Shown here: one piece after another, positions 8,210 to 14,254 of the stretch
How positions within the stretch are numbered: the stretch's first letter is position 1
Layout: the number at the start of each line of letters is the position of its first letter
Origin: JAYFRC01 sp034926415
GTDB lineage: Bacteria; Bacillota; Clostridia; Oscillospirales; Oscillospiraceae
DNA: 30,427 bases
Direction of reading: 5' to 3'
Assembly (NCBI GenBank): GCA_034926415.1
Contig: JAYFRC010000084.1
Location: 1 to 30,427, forward strand
Notes under the pieces: generated by a model
What the model saw: the letters and a program-made list of their open reading frames with translations, nothing else
Told to the model about the DNA's origin: nothing
Databases searched by the model: none
Position numbers and translations under genes: made by a program

Positions 8210-8583
8210 CTCTTCTCCTCCTCAGCTTCGTCGAGTATACGGCGAAGCTCGTCAATATCCTCTTTTGTAAGGCTCCTGCTGCTCACCATCGCGTTCACCA
8301 TGAGTCCGAGGCTTCCGTTGTACACCTTATCCAGGAAATCGCAGGTCTCCGCCTTTTCCGCGCTCACACGCTCCATGGCCGGGTAATATTTCTTCGCCCT
8401 CTCACCCTGCTCAAAGCGCACCGCACCCTTTGACTCCAGCCGCGAGAGCATCGTTATGACCGTGTTTTTCGACCACCCGGTCCCGGGCTTCAGTGCCGCC
8501 GTCAGCTCAGTTATGGTCAGCGGAGACTCCTCCCACAGTAAATCCATCAGTTTCCATTCTCCGTCCGACAGACTGGTTTTCAT
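8206..8583 (-). CDS. BlaI/MecI-family transcriptional repressor
   Basis: The 125-residue protein has the normal size of the family. Residues 1-75 form the winged helix (LSDGEWKLMDLLWEE, then ITELTAAL and the recognition region WSKNTVITMLSRLESKGAV), and the rest is the dimerisation and cleavage region. Such repressors bind as dimers to their own promoter and are released when the M56 partner is activated. The start has AGGGGG just upstream. A consensus promoter with two operator half-sites lies directly upstream (8611-8649), which supports autoregulation of the whole three-gene operon. Confidence 0.93.
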   Translation of the reverse strand: MKTSLSDGEWKLMDLLWEESPLTITELTAALKPGTGWSKNTVITMLSRLESKGAVRFEQGERAKKYYPAMERVSAEKAETCDFLDKVYNGSLGLMVNAMVSSRSLTKEDIDELRRILDEAEEEKR

Positions 8584-8610
8584 TCTTTTCGCCCCCTTGT
8601 GGTATACTTT

Positions 8611-8649
8611 TGTCTACTCAAATATAGCACCGTGGTAGACACATGTCAA
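8611..8649 (-). promoter_or_regulatory. Autoregulated promoter and operator of the blaI-M56 operon
   Basis: On the minus strand a perfect TTGACA (8649-8644), a 17-bp spacer and TATATT (8626-8621) form a near-perfect sigma-A promoter. The 7-bp inverted repeat TGTCTAC (8611-8617) and GTAGACA (8635-8641) places one half-site between the -35 and -10 boxes and the other just after the -10 box. This resembles the TAC/GTA-type half-sites of BlaI and MecI operators, though here the two are 24 bp apart centre to centre. Confidence 0.8.
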
Positions 8650-8687
8650 CCGGTTTATTATTTAACATTCTTTTTTCGCCGGTAAAG

Positions 8688-8717
8688 TTGCACATTGGGG
8701 ACAAAATGGCTTATAAT
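8688..8717 (+). promoter_or_regulatory. Promoter of the zinc ribbon gene
   Basis: TTGCAC (8688-8693), an 18-bp spacer and a perfect TATAAT (8712-8717) precede AAGGAGG (8752-8758). This promoter diverges from the BlaI promoter only about 40 bp away. Confidence 0.7.
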
Positions 8718-8767
8718 TGATTTTGAATGCGATACAGTTAAGGTAATATATAAGGAGGAACCACAGT

Positions 8768-8989
8768 ATGGACGAAAATCAGAGGCGGCAGTATGTCTGT
8801 CCGAAGTGCGGCTGCACGACATACGATCACGACCAGTTTCAGGCTACCGGCGGAAATTTTGCCAAGATATTCGATGTGCAGAATAAGAAGTTTATCACAG
8901 TGTCCTGCACCAGCTGCGGCTATACCGAGCTTTATAAGGTTCAGAACTCCACCGGCTGGGATATTGTCGACTTTCTTATGGGCGGATGA
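8768..8989 (+). CDS. Small zinc ribbon protein
   Basis: The 73-residue protein carries two Cys pairs, CPKC (Cys11, Cys14) and CTSC (Cys47, Cys50), which would hold one zinc in a ribbon fold. The spacer has the conserved-looking GGNFAKIFDVQNKKFITV, and the tail is VDFLMGG. Small proteins of this build are annotated as zinc ribbon nucleic-acid-binding proteins in many Firmicutes; the function is not established. It has its own consensus promoter and ribosome binding site. luxS begins 58 bp downstream with what looks like its own -10 box, so the two may or may not be co-transcribed. Confidence 0.85.
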   Translation: MDENQRRQYVCPKCGCTTYDHDQFQATGGNFAKIFDVQNKKFITVSCTSCGYTELYKVQNSTGWDIVDFLMGG

Positions 8990-8990
8990 A

Positions 8991-9019
8991 TCTTCATTCC
9001 CCTGTTTGTAAGCTATAAT
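8991..9019 (+). promoter_or_regulatory. Probable luxS promoter
   Basis: A perfect -10 box TATAAT lies at 9014-9019, 17 bp after a poor -35 match (TCTTCA, 8991-8996). With no terminator after the zinc ribbon gene, read-through could also supply luxS. Confidence 0.45.
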
Positions 9020-9047
9020 TTCCAAAGCAAAAAAGGAGTGAGGCAAG

Positions 9048-9506
9048 ATGGAAAGAATCGCAAGCTTCAGGATAGATCACACGAAGCTGAGGCCTGGGAT
9101 GTATGTTTCGAGGCGCGACGGATTCGTTACGACGTTCGACCTGCGCTTCAAGGTGCCTAACAGCGGCGACCTGCTGTCAAATGCCGAACTGCACAGCGCA
9201 GAGCACCTGTTCGCGACGCTGCTGCGCAATTCCGACCTCAAAAAAGGTATGCTCTATTTCGGGCCCATGGGGTGTCAGACAGGCTTCTATCTCCTTGTGG
9301 ACTCGCGCGTCATATCCGACTCCGCAGCGATAGAGCTGATGCGCCGCGTCTGCCGCGAGGGAACGTATTATGACGGCGAAATACCCGGAAAAAGCGCTGA
9401 GGAGTGCGGCAACTACAAAAATCTGAACATAGGCCTCGCCAAGAAATGCTGCTCTAATTACCTCTCCGTCATCCGCGATTGGACGGAGCGCGACCTTAAG
9501 TACTGA
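9048..9506 (+). CDS. luxS: S-ribosylhomocysteine lyase LuxS
   Basis: LuxS splits S-ribosylhomocysteine into homocysteine and DPD, the precursor of autoinducer-2. The 152-residue protein has the family's length. The metal ligands are His49 and His53 (motif HSAEHLFAT) and Cys120 (ECGNY); the catalytic Cys76 lies in GPMGCQTGFY. AAGGAG at 9033-9038 supports the start. The enzyme completes SAH detoxification together with an SAH nucleosidase, and a candidate for that enzyme is encoded at 4919-5584. Whether AI-2 serves as a signal here cannot be read from the sequence; no Lsr-type uptake genes are in view. Confidence 0.97.
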   Translation: MERIASFRIDHTKLRPGMYVSRRDGFVTTFDLRFKVPNSGDLLSNAELHSAEHLFATLLRNSDLKKGMLYFGPMGCQTGFYLLVDSRVISDSAAIELMRRVCREGTYYDGEIPGKSAEECGNYKNLNIGLAKKCCSNYLSVIRDWTERDLKY

Positions 9507-9564
9507 ATTTGCCCCTATATGCGTCTAAAACATACGAAATTCCGCAATTTTTCCCGAATAATCA

Positions 9565-9593
9565 TTGACAAAACGGGAAGCCGCTGATATACT
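9565..9593 (+). promoter_or_regulatory. Strong promoter of the rplU-prp-rpmA operon
   Basis: A perfect TTGACA (9565-9570), a 17-bp spacer and TATACT (9588-9593) with the extended -10 TG (9585-9586) make this one of the two strongest promoters in the window, as expected for ribosomal protein genes. Confidence 0.88.
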
Positions 9594-9599
9594 TTATAA

Positions 9600-9684
9600 G
9601 CCGCTTTGAATGGGCAAACAAGCGAAAGGCTCTCCTTTCCGCCCCCGACAGCGAGTCCGTAATAAAGGAAGGCAGGTGCAAAGA
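9600..9684 (+). promoter_or_regulatory. Leader of the rplU operon, possible L21 leader
   Basis: About 85 nt separate the promoter from rplU. The leader holds an imperfect hairpin (GCGAAAGG 9622-9629 with CCTTTCCGC 9634-9642) and a purine-rich stretch around 9665-9678. Structured L21 leaders that control this operon are known in Firmicutes, but I cannot match this one to the family by eye. Confidence 0.35.
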
Positions 9685-9996
9685 ATGCACGCAATAATCG
9701 TTACAGGAGGTAAGCAGTACAAGGTCGCGGAAGGCGATGTTCTGTTTATCGAGAAGCTGGACGTGGAGGCCGATCAGGCCGTTACGTTCGACAAGGTTCT
9801 CGCTGTTATAGACGGCGACAACGCCACTATCGGCACCCCCGTCGTCGAGGGAGCCAAGGTCGACGCCAAAGTCCTCAAAAACGGCAAGGGCAAGAAGATA
9901 ATGATCTTCAAGTACAATTCCAAGAAGGGCTACCGCAAGCGTCAGGGCCATCGTCAGCCGTACACCAAGGTCGAGATATCCAAGATCTCCGTGTAA
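9685..9996 (+). CDS. rplU: 50S ribosomal protein L21
   Basis: The start is set at ATG 9685 because the L21 family begins MHAIIVTGGKQYKV; the open frame runs 25 residues further upstream as leader RNA. The 103-residue protein has the normal length and ends with the typical KKGYRKRQGHRQPYTKVEI block, which binds 23S rRNA. It is followed after 3 bp by prp and then rpmA, the order standard in Firmicutes. Confidence 0.98.
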   Translation: MHAIIVTGGKQYKVAEGDVLFIEKLDVEADQAVTFDKVLAVIDGDNATIGTPVVEGAKVDAKVLKNGKGKKIMIFKYNSKKGYRKRQGHRQPYTKVEISKISV

Positions 9997-9999
9997 ACT

Positions 10000-10329
10000 A
10001 TGACGACCGTCTCTTTTCATATGGAGGAAGGCCGGATAACCGGCTTTGAAGCAAAGGGTCACAGCGGCTTTGCCGAAGAGGGCAAAGACATCGTGTGCGC
10101 CTCCGTCACCAGCGCGATACGTCTGGTCGAGTGCGTGGCAAACGATGTGTTGGGGCTGTGCGCCGCCGTGAAGGTGTCCGAGAGCAGGGCGAGTATTTCG
10201 CTCAAGCTGCCCGGCGGACTTTCCGCTTCCGCGGACAACACCTGTCAGGCCGTACTCACGGGCCTGATGGTTTACCTGACAGAACTCCACGAGGAATATC
10301 CCGACAACATACAAGTTATGGAGGTGTAA
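10000..10329 (+). CDS. prp: Ribosomal-processing cysteine protease Prp
   Basis: Prp removes the N-terminal extension of ribosomal protein L27 before L27 enters the 50S subunit. The 109-residue protein has the family's catalytic pair His21 (KGHSGFA) and Cys33 (DIVCASVTSA), 12 residues apart as in known Prp. It lies between rplU and rpmA, 3 bp after rplU, and its last codons contain the ribosome binding site of rpmA. The substrate, an L27 with a cleavable extension, is encoded next. The older names are YsxB and DUF464. Confidence 0.95.
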   Translation: MTTVSFHMEEGRITGFEAKGHSGFAEEGKDIVCASVTSAIRLVECVANDVLGLCAAVKVSESRASISLKLPGGLSASADNTCQAVLTGLMVYLTELHEEYPDNIQVMEV

Positions 10330-10334
10330 TTGTC

Positions 10335-10619
10335 ATGATTAAAATTGGACTTCAGTTCTTCGCCCATAAGAAGGGCGTCGGCTCCACCAAGAACGGCCGC
10401 GACTCCGAATCCAAGAGACTCGGCGCAAAGCGCGCCGACGGTCAGCACGTTCTGGCCGGCAACATTCTGTATCGGCAGCGCGGCACCAAGATTCATCCCG
10501 GCGTCAACGTCGGCCGCGGCAGTGATGATACCCTCTTTGCGACAGCAGAGGGAACCGTCCGCTTCGAGCGTCTCGGCAAGGATCGCAAGCAGGTTTCTGT
10601 TTACGATACCGCTGAATAA
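10335..10619 (+). CDS. rpmA: 50S ribosomal protein L27 with Prp-cleavable extension
   Basis: The start is ATG 10335, with GGAGGTG at 10319-10325 inside the end of prp; the open frame continues upstream only as a shadow of prp. The 94-residue protein begins with the Firmicute extension IGLQFFAHKKG, which Prp would cut after the Phe-Phe pair, leaving a mature N-terminus AHKKGVGSTKNGRDSESKR. The mature tail reaches the peptidyl transferase centre. It is the last gene of the operon, closed by a strong terminator. Confidence 0.98.
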   Translation: MIKIGLQFFAHKKGVGSTKNGRDSESKRLGAKRADGQHVLAGNILYRQRGTKIHPGVNVGRGSDDTLFATAEGTVRFERLGKDRKQVSVYDTAE

Positions 10620-10629
10620 TGAATTTTGA

Positions 10630-10666
10630 AAAAAGTCCCGAGCCGTATTTCGGTTCGGGACTTTTT
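10630..10666 (+). terminator. Terminator of the rplU-prp-rpmA operon
   Basis: A 16-bp stem with one G-T pair, 10630-10645 with 10651-10666, has a 5-nt loop and ends in five T. obgE therefore probably has its own promoter; a TAGAAT at 10685-10690 is a possible -10 box without a clear -35. Confidence 0.9.
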
Positions 10667-10717
10667 ATTCCGCCCTATTTGGGGTAGAATCACATTAAGA
10701 AAAAGGAGGCGCTGCTC

Positions 10718-11998
10718 ATGGCCAATACTTTTATCGATAAAGCCAAAATAAGCGTCAATGCTGGAGACGGCGGAAACGGCGTCGTCGCCTTCCACCGCGA
10801 GAAATATATAGCGGCCGGCGGGCCCGACGGCGGCGACGGCGGAAACGGCGGCAGCATCATACTGACCGTCGACAGGAACATGTCGACGCTTATGGATTTC
10901 CGCTATAAAAGAAAATATGTCGCCGGCAACGGCGCCGACGGTCAGGGCGCGCGCAAATCAGGAAAAGACGGAGAAGCCCTTACCATCCGCGTCCCGCTCG
11001 GCACAGTCGTGCGCGACGCCGAAACGAACGAGATAATCCGCGATATGTCGGACGACGAGCCGTTCGTGCTCTGCCGCGGCGGACGCGGCGGCTGGGGCAA
11101 TATGCATTTTGCGACGCCGACGCGCCAGGCTCCGCGCTTTGCGAAGTCAGGTCTTCCCGGCGAGAGCCACGACGTCGTGCTGGAGCTCAAGCTTCTGGCC
11201 GACGTTGGACTTGTTGGCTTTCCGAACGTCGGGAAATCAACTCTGCTTTCCGTCGTATCCAAGGCTCATCCAAAAATTGCAAACTACCATTTCACCACGC
11301 TTTATCCGAATCTAGGCGTCGTCTATGTTGAGGGCGGATCGTCCTTCGTCATGGCGGATATCCCCGGCATAATCGAGGGCGCGTCCGAGGGCGCGGGACT
11401 CGGCCATGATTTCCTGCGCCATATAGACCGCTGCCGACTGCTTGTCCACATAGTTGACGTTTCCGGCAGCGAGGGGCGCGACAGCGTCGAGGATTTCGAG
11501 GCCATAAACGCCGAGCTGAAAAATTACAGCGCCGAGCTTGCGGCGCGACCGCAGATAGTCGTAGCCAACAAGACCGACATCATGCCCGACGACACGATGC
11601 TCAACAAACTGCGCGACCATGTGACGAACCTCGGCTATCCTTTTTTCGTCATCTCCGCCGCCGCGCATCAGGGCACGCGCGAGCTTGTTCTGGCAATAGC
11701 CGCGCGTCTTTCGTCGCTACCGCCCGTGCATACCTATGAACCTGACTATGTAAAGAGCAGGCCCGAGATCGATACCTCCGCCGCACTCGACATAAAGGTC
11801 GAGGATAGCACCTATATTGTCGAAGGCGAGTGGCTTCGCCGCCTGATGTCGAATATAAATTTCGGCGACTACGAGAGCCGTATGTATTTTGACAAGCAGC
11901 TTCGCGGCTCCGGGCTCTTTGAACGTCTGGAGGAAATGGGCATAAATGACGGCGACACCGTCAGTATGTACAATCTCGAATTTGACTACAGAAGATGA
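10718..11998 (+). CDS. obgE: GTPase Obg (CgtA)
   Basis: Obg is an essential GTPase of 50S ribosome assembly and stress control. The 426-residue product has all three domains: the glycine-rich Obg fold (about 1-157, with NAGDGGNGVVAFHREKY and GGPDGGDGGNGG), the G domain with P-loop GFPNVGKS (167-174), the switch II DIPG motif (214-217) and the NKTD specificity motif near 284, and a C-terminal OCT domain (about 345-426). AAGGAGG precedes the ATG. Its position after rpmA is the common order in Firmicutes. Confidence 0.98.
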   Translation: MANTFIDKAKISVNAGDGGNGVVAFHREKYIAAGGPDGGDGGNGGSIILTVDRNMSTLMDFRYKRKYVAGNGADGQGARKSGKDGEALTIRVPLGTVVRDAETNEIIRDMSDDEPFVLCRGGRGGWGNMHFATPTRQAPRFAKSGLPGESHDVVLELKLLADVGLVGFPNVGKSTLLSVVSKAHPKIANYHFTTLYPNLGVVYVEGGSSFVMADIPGIIEGASEGAGLGHDFLRHIDRCRLLVHIVDVSGSEGRDSVEDFEAINAELKNYSAELAARPQIVVANKTDIMPDDTMLNKLRDHVTNLGYPFFVISAAAHQGTRELVLAIAARLSSLPPVHTYEPDYVKSRPEIDTSAALDIKVEDSTYIVEGEWLRRLMSNINFGDYESRMYFDKQLRGSGLFERLEEMGINDGDTVSMYNLEFDYRR

Positions 11999-12002
11999 TT
12001 TC

Positions 12003-12083
12003 CGGCTTTTCCGCATTGCTTTTTCAATAGTCGTAAAAGTGATATTTAACGCTATATCTTTTGACTCCGGCGGGGTAGCCTGA
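12003..12083 (+). pseudogene. Possible scrap of a DUF1538-type membrane protein gene
   Basis: After the obgE stop a short open stretch without a start codon reads FSIVKVIFNAISFDSGGVA and then stops at 12081-12083. From memory, the segment FDSGGVA preceded by a hydrophobic run is typical of a conserved motif in DUF1538 membrane proteins, where a GPM segment follows; here the frame ends instead. It may be the remains of a deleted gene, or chance. The next bases form a GGCGGG (12069-12075 region) and CCCGCC (12094-12099) stem of no known role. Confidence 0.2.
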
Positions 12084-12138
12084 TGGTGGGAAGCCCGCCT
12101 CAAATTCAATAATTTTTCTGCGCTCCGCAGCGCGCAGG

Positions 12139-12170
12139 AAAAGCGCGGAGCCTTTTGGCTCCGCGCTTTT
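12139..12170. terminator. Bidirectional terminator between obgE and the spore protein gene
   Basis: A perfect 14-bp stem, 12139-12152 with 12157-12170, has a TTTT loop and is flanked by four A and four T. It can serve both convergent genes. Confidence 0.85.
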
Positions 12171-12188
12171 CATTGCTTTGAAGTAAGA

Positions 12189-12383
12189 TTACTTCATGCC
12201 CTTCTCGTAGGACTCGATCATTTTCTTAACCATCTGGCCGCCGACGGAGCCGGCCTGCTTGGAGGTCAGGTCGCCATTGTAGCCTTCCTTGAGATTGACG
12301 CCAACTTCGCTGGCAGCTTCCATCTTGAAGCGATCCATAGCGGCGCGTGCCTCGGGAACATTGATCTTACCAGTAGCGTTCAT
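12189..12383 (-). CDS. Alpha/beta-type small acid-soluble spore protein
   Basis: These proteins coat spore DNA and protect it from UV and heat; they are made in the forespore and cut by the GPR protease on germination. The 64-residue protein has the family's blocks: PEARAAMDRFKMEAASEVGV, whose EAASEVG part resembles the GPR cut region, and YNGDLTSKQAGSVGGQMVK near the C-terminus. The ribosome binding site AAAGGAAG precedes the ATG. It is the clearest evidence in the window that the organism forms spores. Confidence 0.95.
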   Translation of the reverse strand: MNATGKINVPEARAAMDRFKMEAASEVGVNLKEGYNGDLTSKQAGSVGGQMVKKMIESYEKGMK

Positions 12384-12409
12384 AACTTCTTCTTCCTTTC
12401 AATTGTTTG

Positions 12410-12439
12410 TATTTTGGGTATCGCAGTCATTATTTTTGC
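12410..12439 (-). promoter_or_regulatory. Candidate forespore (sigma-G-like) promoter of the spore protein gene
   Basis: On the minus strand GCAAA (12439-12435), an 18-bp spacer and CAAAATA (12416-12410) loosely fit the sigma-G consensus (GNATR and CATNNTA, each with one mismatch at fixed positions). No sigma-A promoter is evident upstream of this gene, which agrees with forespore control. Confidence 0.3.
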
Positions 12440-12533
12440 TCGAAAGGAAAAGAATATGCCGAATTTCTGCCGGTAAATTCTGCAAGCTGAAAATTCCGAT
12501 TATCTTCATTTTTTATAAAATTCCAAAAAGCTC

Positions 12534-12562
12534 TTGACCTCAAGTCTGCCTCAGGCTATATA
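12534..12562 (+). promoter_or_regulatory. Promoter of the fused spermidine synthase-like gene
   Basis: TTGACC (12534-12539), a 17-bp spacer and TATATA (12557-12562) form a near-consensus sigma-A promoter. GGAGG at 12590-12594 follows. Confidence 0.75.
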
Positions 12563-12600
12563 GTGTTAATAATATACTTACGGATATACGGAGGAGCATA

Positions 12601-14208
12601 ATGAAAAGCAGACCAATACTCAAAAACAAATATTATCTCTACCTGACTGAATTTTTTTCCGGCGTGTCGGTCATGGCCGTCGAGCTCGGCGCGAGCCGCC
12701 TGCTTGCGCCGTACTTCAGTTCGTCGCAGATAGTGTGGACGATAATCATCGGTACGATAATGATAGCCATGGCGCTCGGCAATCTCTGGGGCGGGCGCGA
12801 GGCGGACAAGAATCCGGACCCGGACAGGCTCTACTTTCGCATTCTCATTGCCGCCGTGTGGATAGCCGCGATACCCGTCGCCGGAAAGTACGTCATACTT
12901 GCGGTTTCCGGCGTGCTCGTTCTGACTGTCAGCACCAACCTTCTCATCATCGCCGCTTTTCTCTCGTGCATGATAATTTTTGTTTTCCCGCTGTTCCTGC
13001 TCGGCACCGTTACGCCGTCGCTCGTCAAATACACTGTCGACTCGCTAGACAATAGCGGCAAGACCGTAGGCATGCTCGGCGCAGCCAACACCGTCGGCAG
13101 CATTATCGGCACGTTCCTTCCGACCTTCGTCACAATACCCGCCGTCGGCACGTCGATAACATTTCTGATTTTTTCCGGTATCCTGCTTGTGATCGCTCTT
13201 GTGTATTTTCTCAGCGGCAAAGCCGGCTACCGCGCTTCAGCGGCGGCCGCGGCGCTTTTCATGCTGTGCTCCGTGTTCGGCCGCTCGGGCAGCTTCGCTT
13301 TCTGGGAAAAGGATCTGAGCTACGAGGGCGAGTCCGTATATAATTATCTTCAGGTCAAGGAAAACGACGAGAGCGTCATTCTCTCTACCAACGTTCTGTT
13401 CGGCGTCCAGTCGGTCAAGATGAAGACGAACTCTCTTACCGGGATGTACTACGACTACGCGCTCGCCGCCCCGCTTATGGCGGGCGTCGACGAAAAGCCA
13501 GACGCGAACGTGCTCATACTCGGAAACGGGACCGGAACCTACGCCGCGCAGTGCAGGAAATATTTTCCATATTCTGAAATAGAGGGCGTCGAAATAGACG
13601 AAAAGATAACCTCGCTCGCCGATAAATATTTCGATATGCCGGACGATATCGACATCGCCACATACGACGGCAGAGCCTATCTCTCCGCCGTCGACACGAA
13701 ATACGACGTCATCCTTGTCGACGCGTATCAGGATATCACAATTCCCTTTCAGATGTCGTCCGCGGAATTTTTCACGCTTGTTCGCGACCACCTTAAAGAA
13801 GGCGGCGTCATGGTAGTCAACATGAATATGCACTCCGACGGAGAAGACAGCATCAATCAGGCGCTGACGGACACTGTCGCGTCGGTATTCGGCTCGGTCT
13901 ATACCGCCGACGTCGCGGGCGCGACGAACCGCGAGATGTTCGCCTCCGTCAGCGGCGACCTCCGCGCCGCGCTCAGGGACGGCACATTGCGCCAGACCGA
14001 CTTTGAGCTCCACGCAATGATGGATACCGTTTGCGACGCTCTGACGCTGGTCGAGGCCGGCGACGACGTGCTGACCGACGACCGCGCGCCGGTCGAGATG
14101 CTTGGCATGAAAACTCTTGACGGCTATATTGGGAGCGAGCTTAAATATTACCGCGAGCTTTTCCGCACGGAGGGCTTCGCAGGCATTATCGGCAATTTCA
14201 ACGCATAA
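12601..14208 (+). CDS. Membrane-fused spermidine synthase-like protein
   Basis: The 535-residue protein joins about seven N-terminal hydrophobic helices (residues 10-235, with SVMAVELGASRLLAPYFSS and a GMLGAANTVGSIIGTFLP helix) to a C-terminal Rossmann domain of the spermidine synthase type (about 300-500). In the latter VLILGNGTGTYAAQ is the nucleotide-binding loop, VEIDEKI carries the ribose-binding acid, and YDGRAYL and ILVDAYQD hold the acidic residues of the family. Such fusions are widespread, but their real substrate is not established and many may not make spermidine. No other polyamine genes are nearby. The gene has its own promoter and a terminator shared with the convergent cyclase gene. 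Confidence 0.82.
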   Translation: MKSRPILKNKYYLYLTEFFSGVSVMAVELGASRLLAPYFSSSQIVWTIIIGTIMIAMALGNLWGGREADKNPDPDRLYFRILIAAVWIAAIPVAGKYVILAVSGVLVLTVSTNLLIIAAFLSCMIIFVFPLFLLGTVTPSLVKYTVDSLDNSGKTVGMLGAANTVGSIIGTFLPTFVTIPAVGTSITFLIFSGILLVIALVYFLSGKAGYRASAAAAALFMLCSVFGRSGSFAFWEKDLSYEGESVYNYLQVKENDESVILSTNVLFGVQSVKMKTNSLTGMYYDYALAAPLMAGVDEKPDANVLILGNGTGTYAAQCRKYFPYSEIEGVEIDEKITSLADKYFDMPDDIDIATYDGRAYLSAVDTKYDVILVDAYQDITIPFQMSSAEFFTLVRDHLKEGGVMVVNMNMHSDGEDSINQALTDTVASVFGSVYTADVAGATNREMFASVSGDLRAALRDGTLRQTDFELHAMMDTVCDALTLVEAGDDVLTDDRAPVEMLGMKTLDGYIGSELKYYRELFRTEGFAGIIGNFNA

Positions 14209-14211
14209 ATA

Positions 14212-14249
14212 AAAACTCCGCGAAGACGAACCGTCTTTCGCGGAGTTTT
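14212..14249. terminator. Bidirectional terminator between the spermidine synthase-like and cyclase genes
   Basis: A long stem, 14212-14228 with 14232-14249 and one bulged T, has a 3-nt loop. It is flanked by an A run on the left and TTTT on the right, so it works for both convergent genes. Confidence 0.85.
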
Positions 14250-14254
14250 CATAT

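Noticed and set aside
6518..8583. Beta-lactam resistance system
   Set aside because: The repressor and M56 protease match BlaI/BlaR1 in type, but there is no penicillin-binding sensor domain and no beta-lactamase gene nearby.
12060..12115. Riboswitch or small RNA after obgE
   Set aside because: The GGCGGG/CCCGCC stem suggested a structured RNA, but it fits no family I can recall and has no adjoining regulated gene in the same direction.
13237..14013. A 258-codon minus-strand frame opposite the spermidine synthase-like gene
   Set aside because: It is a shadow of GC-rich codons in the plus-strand gene and has no start signals.
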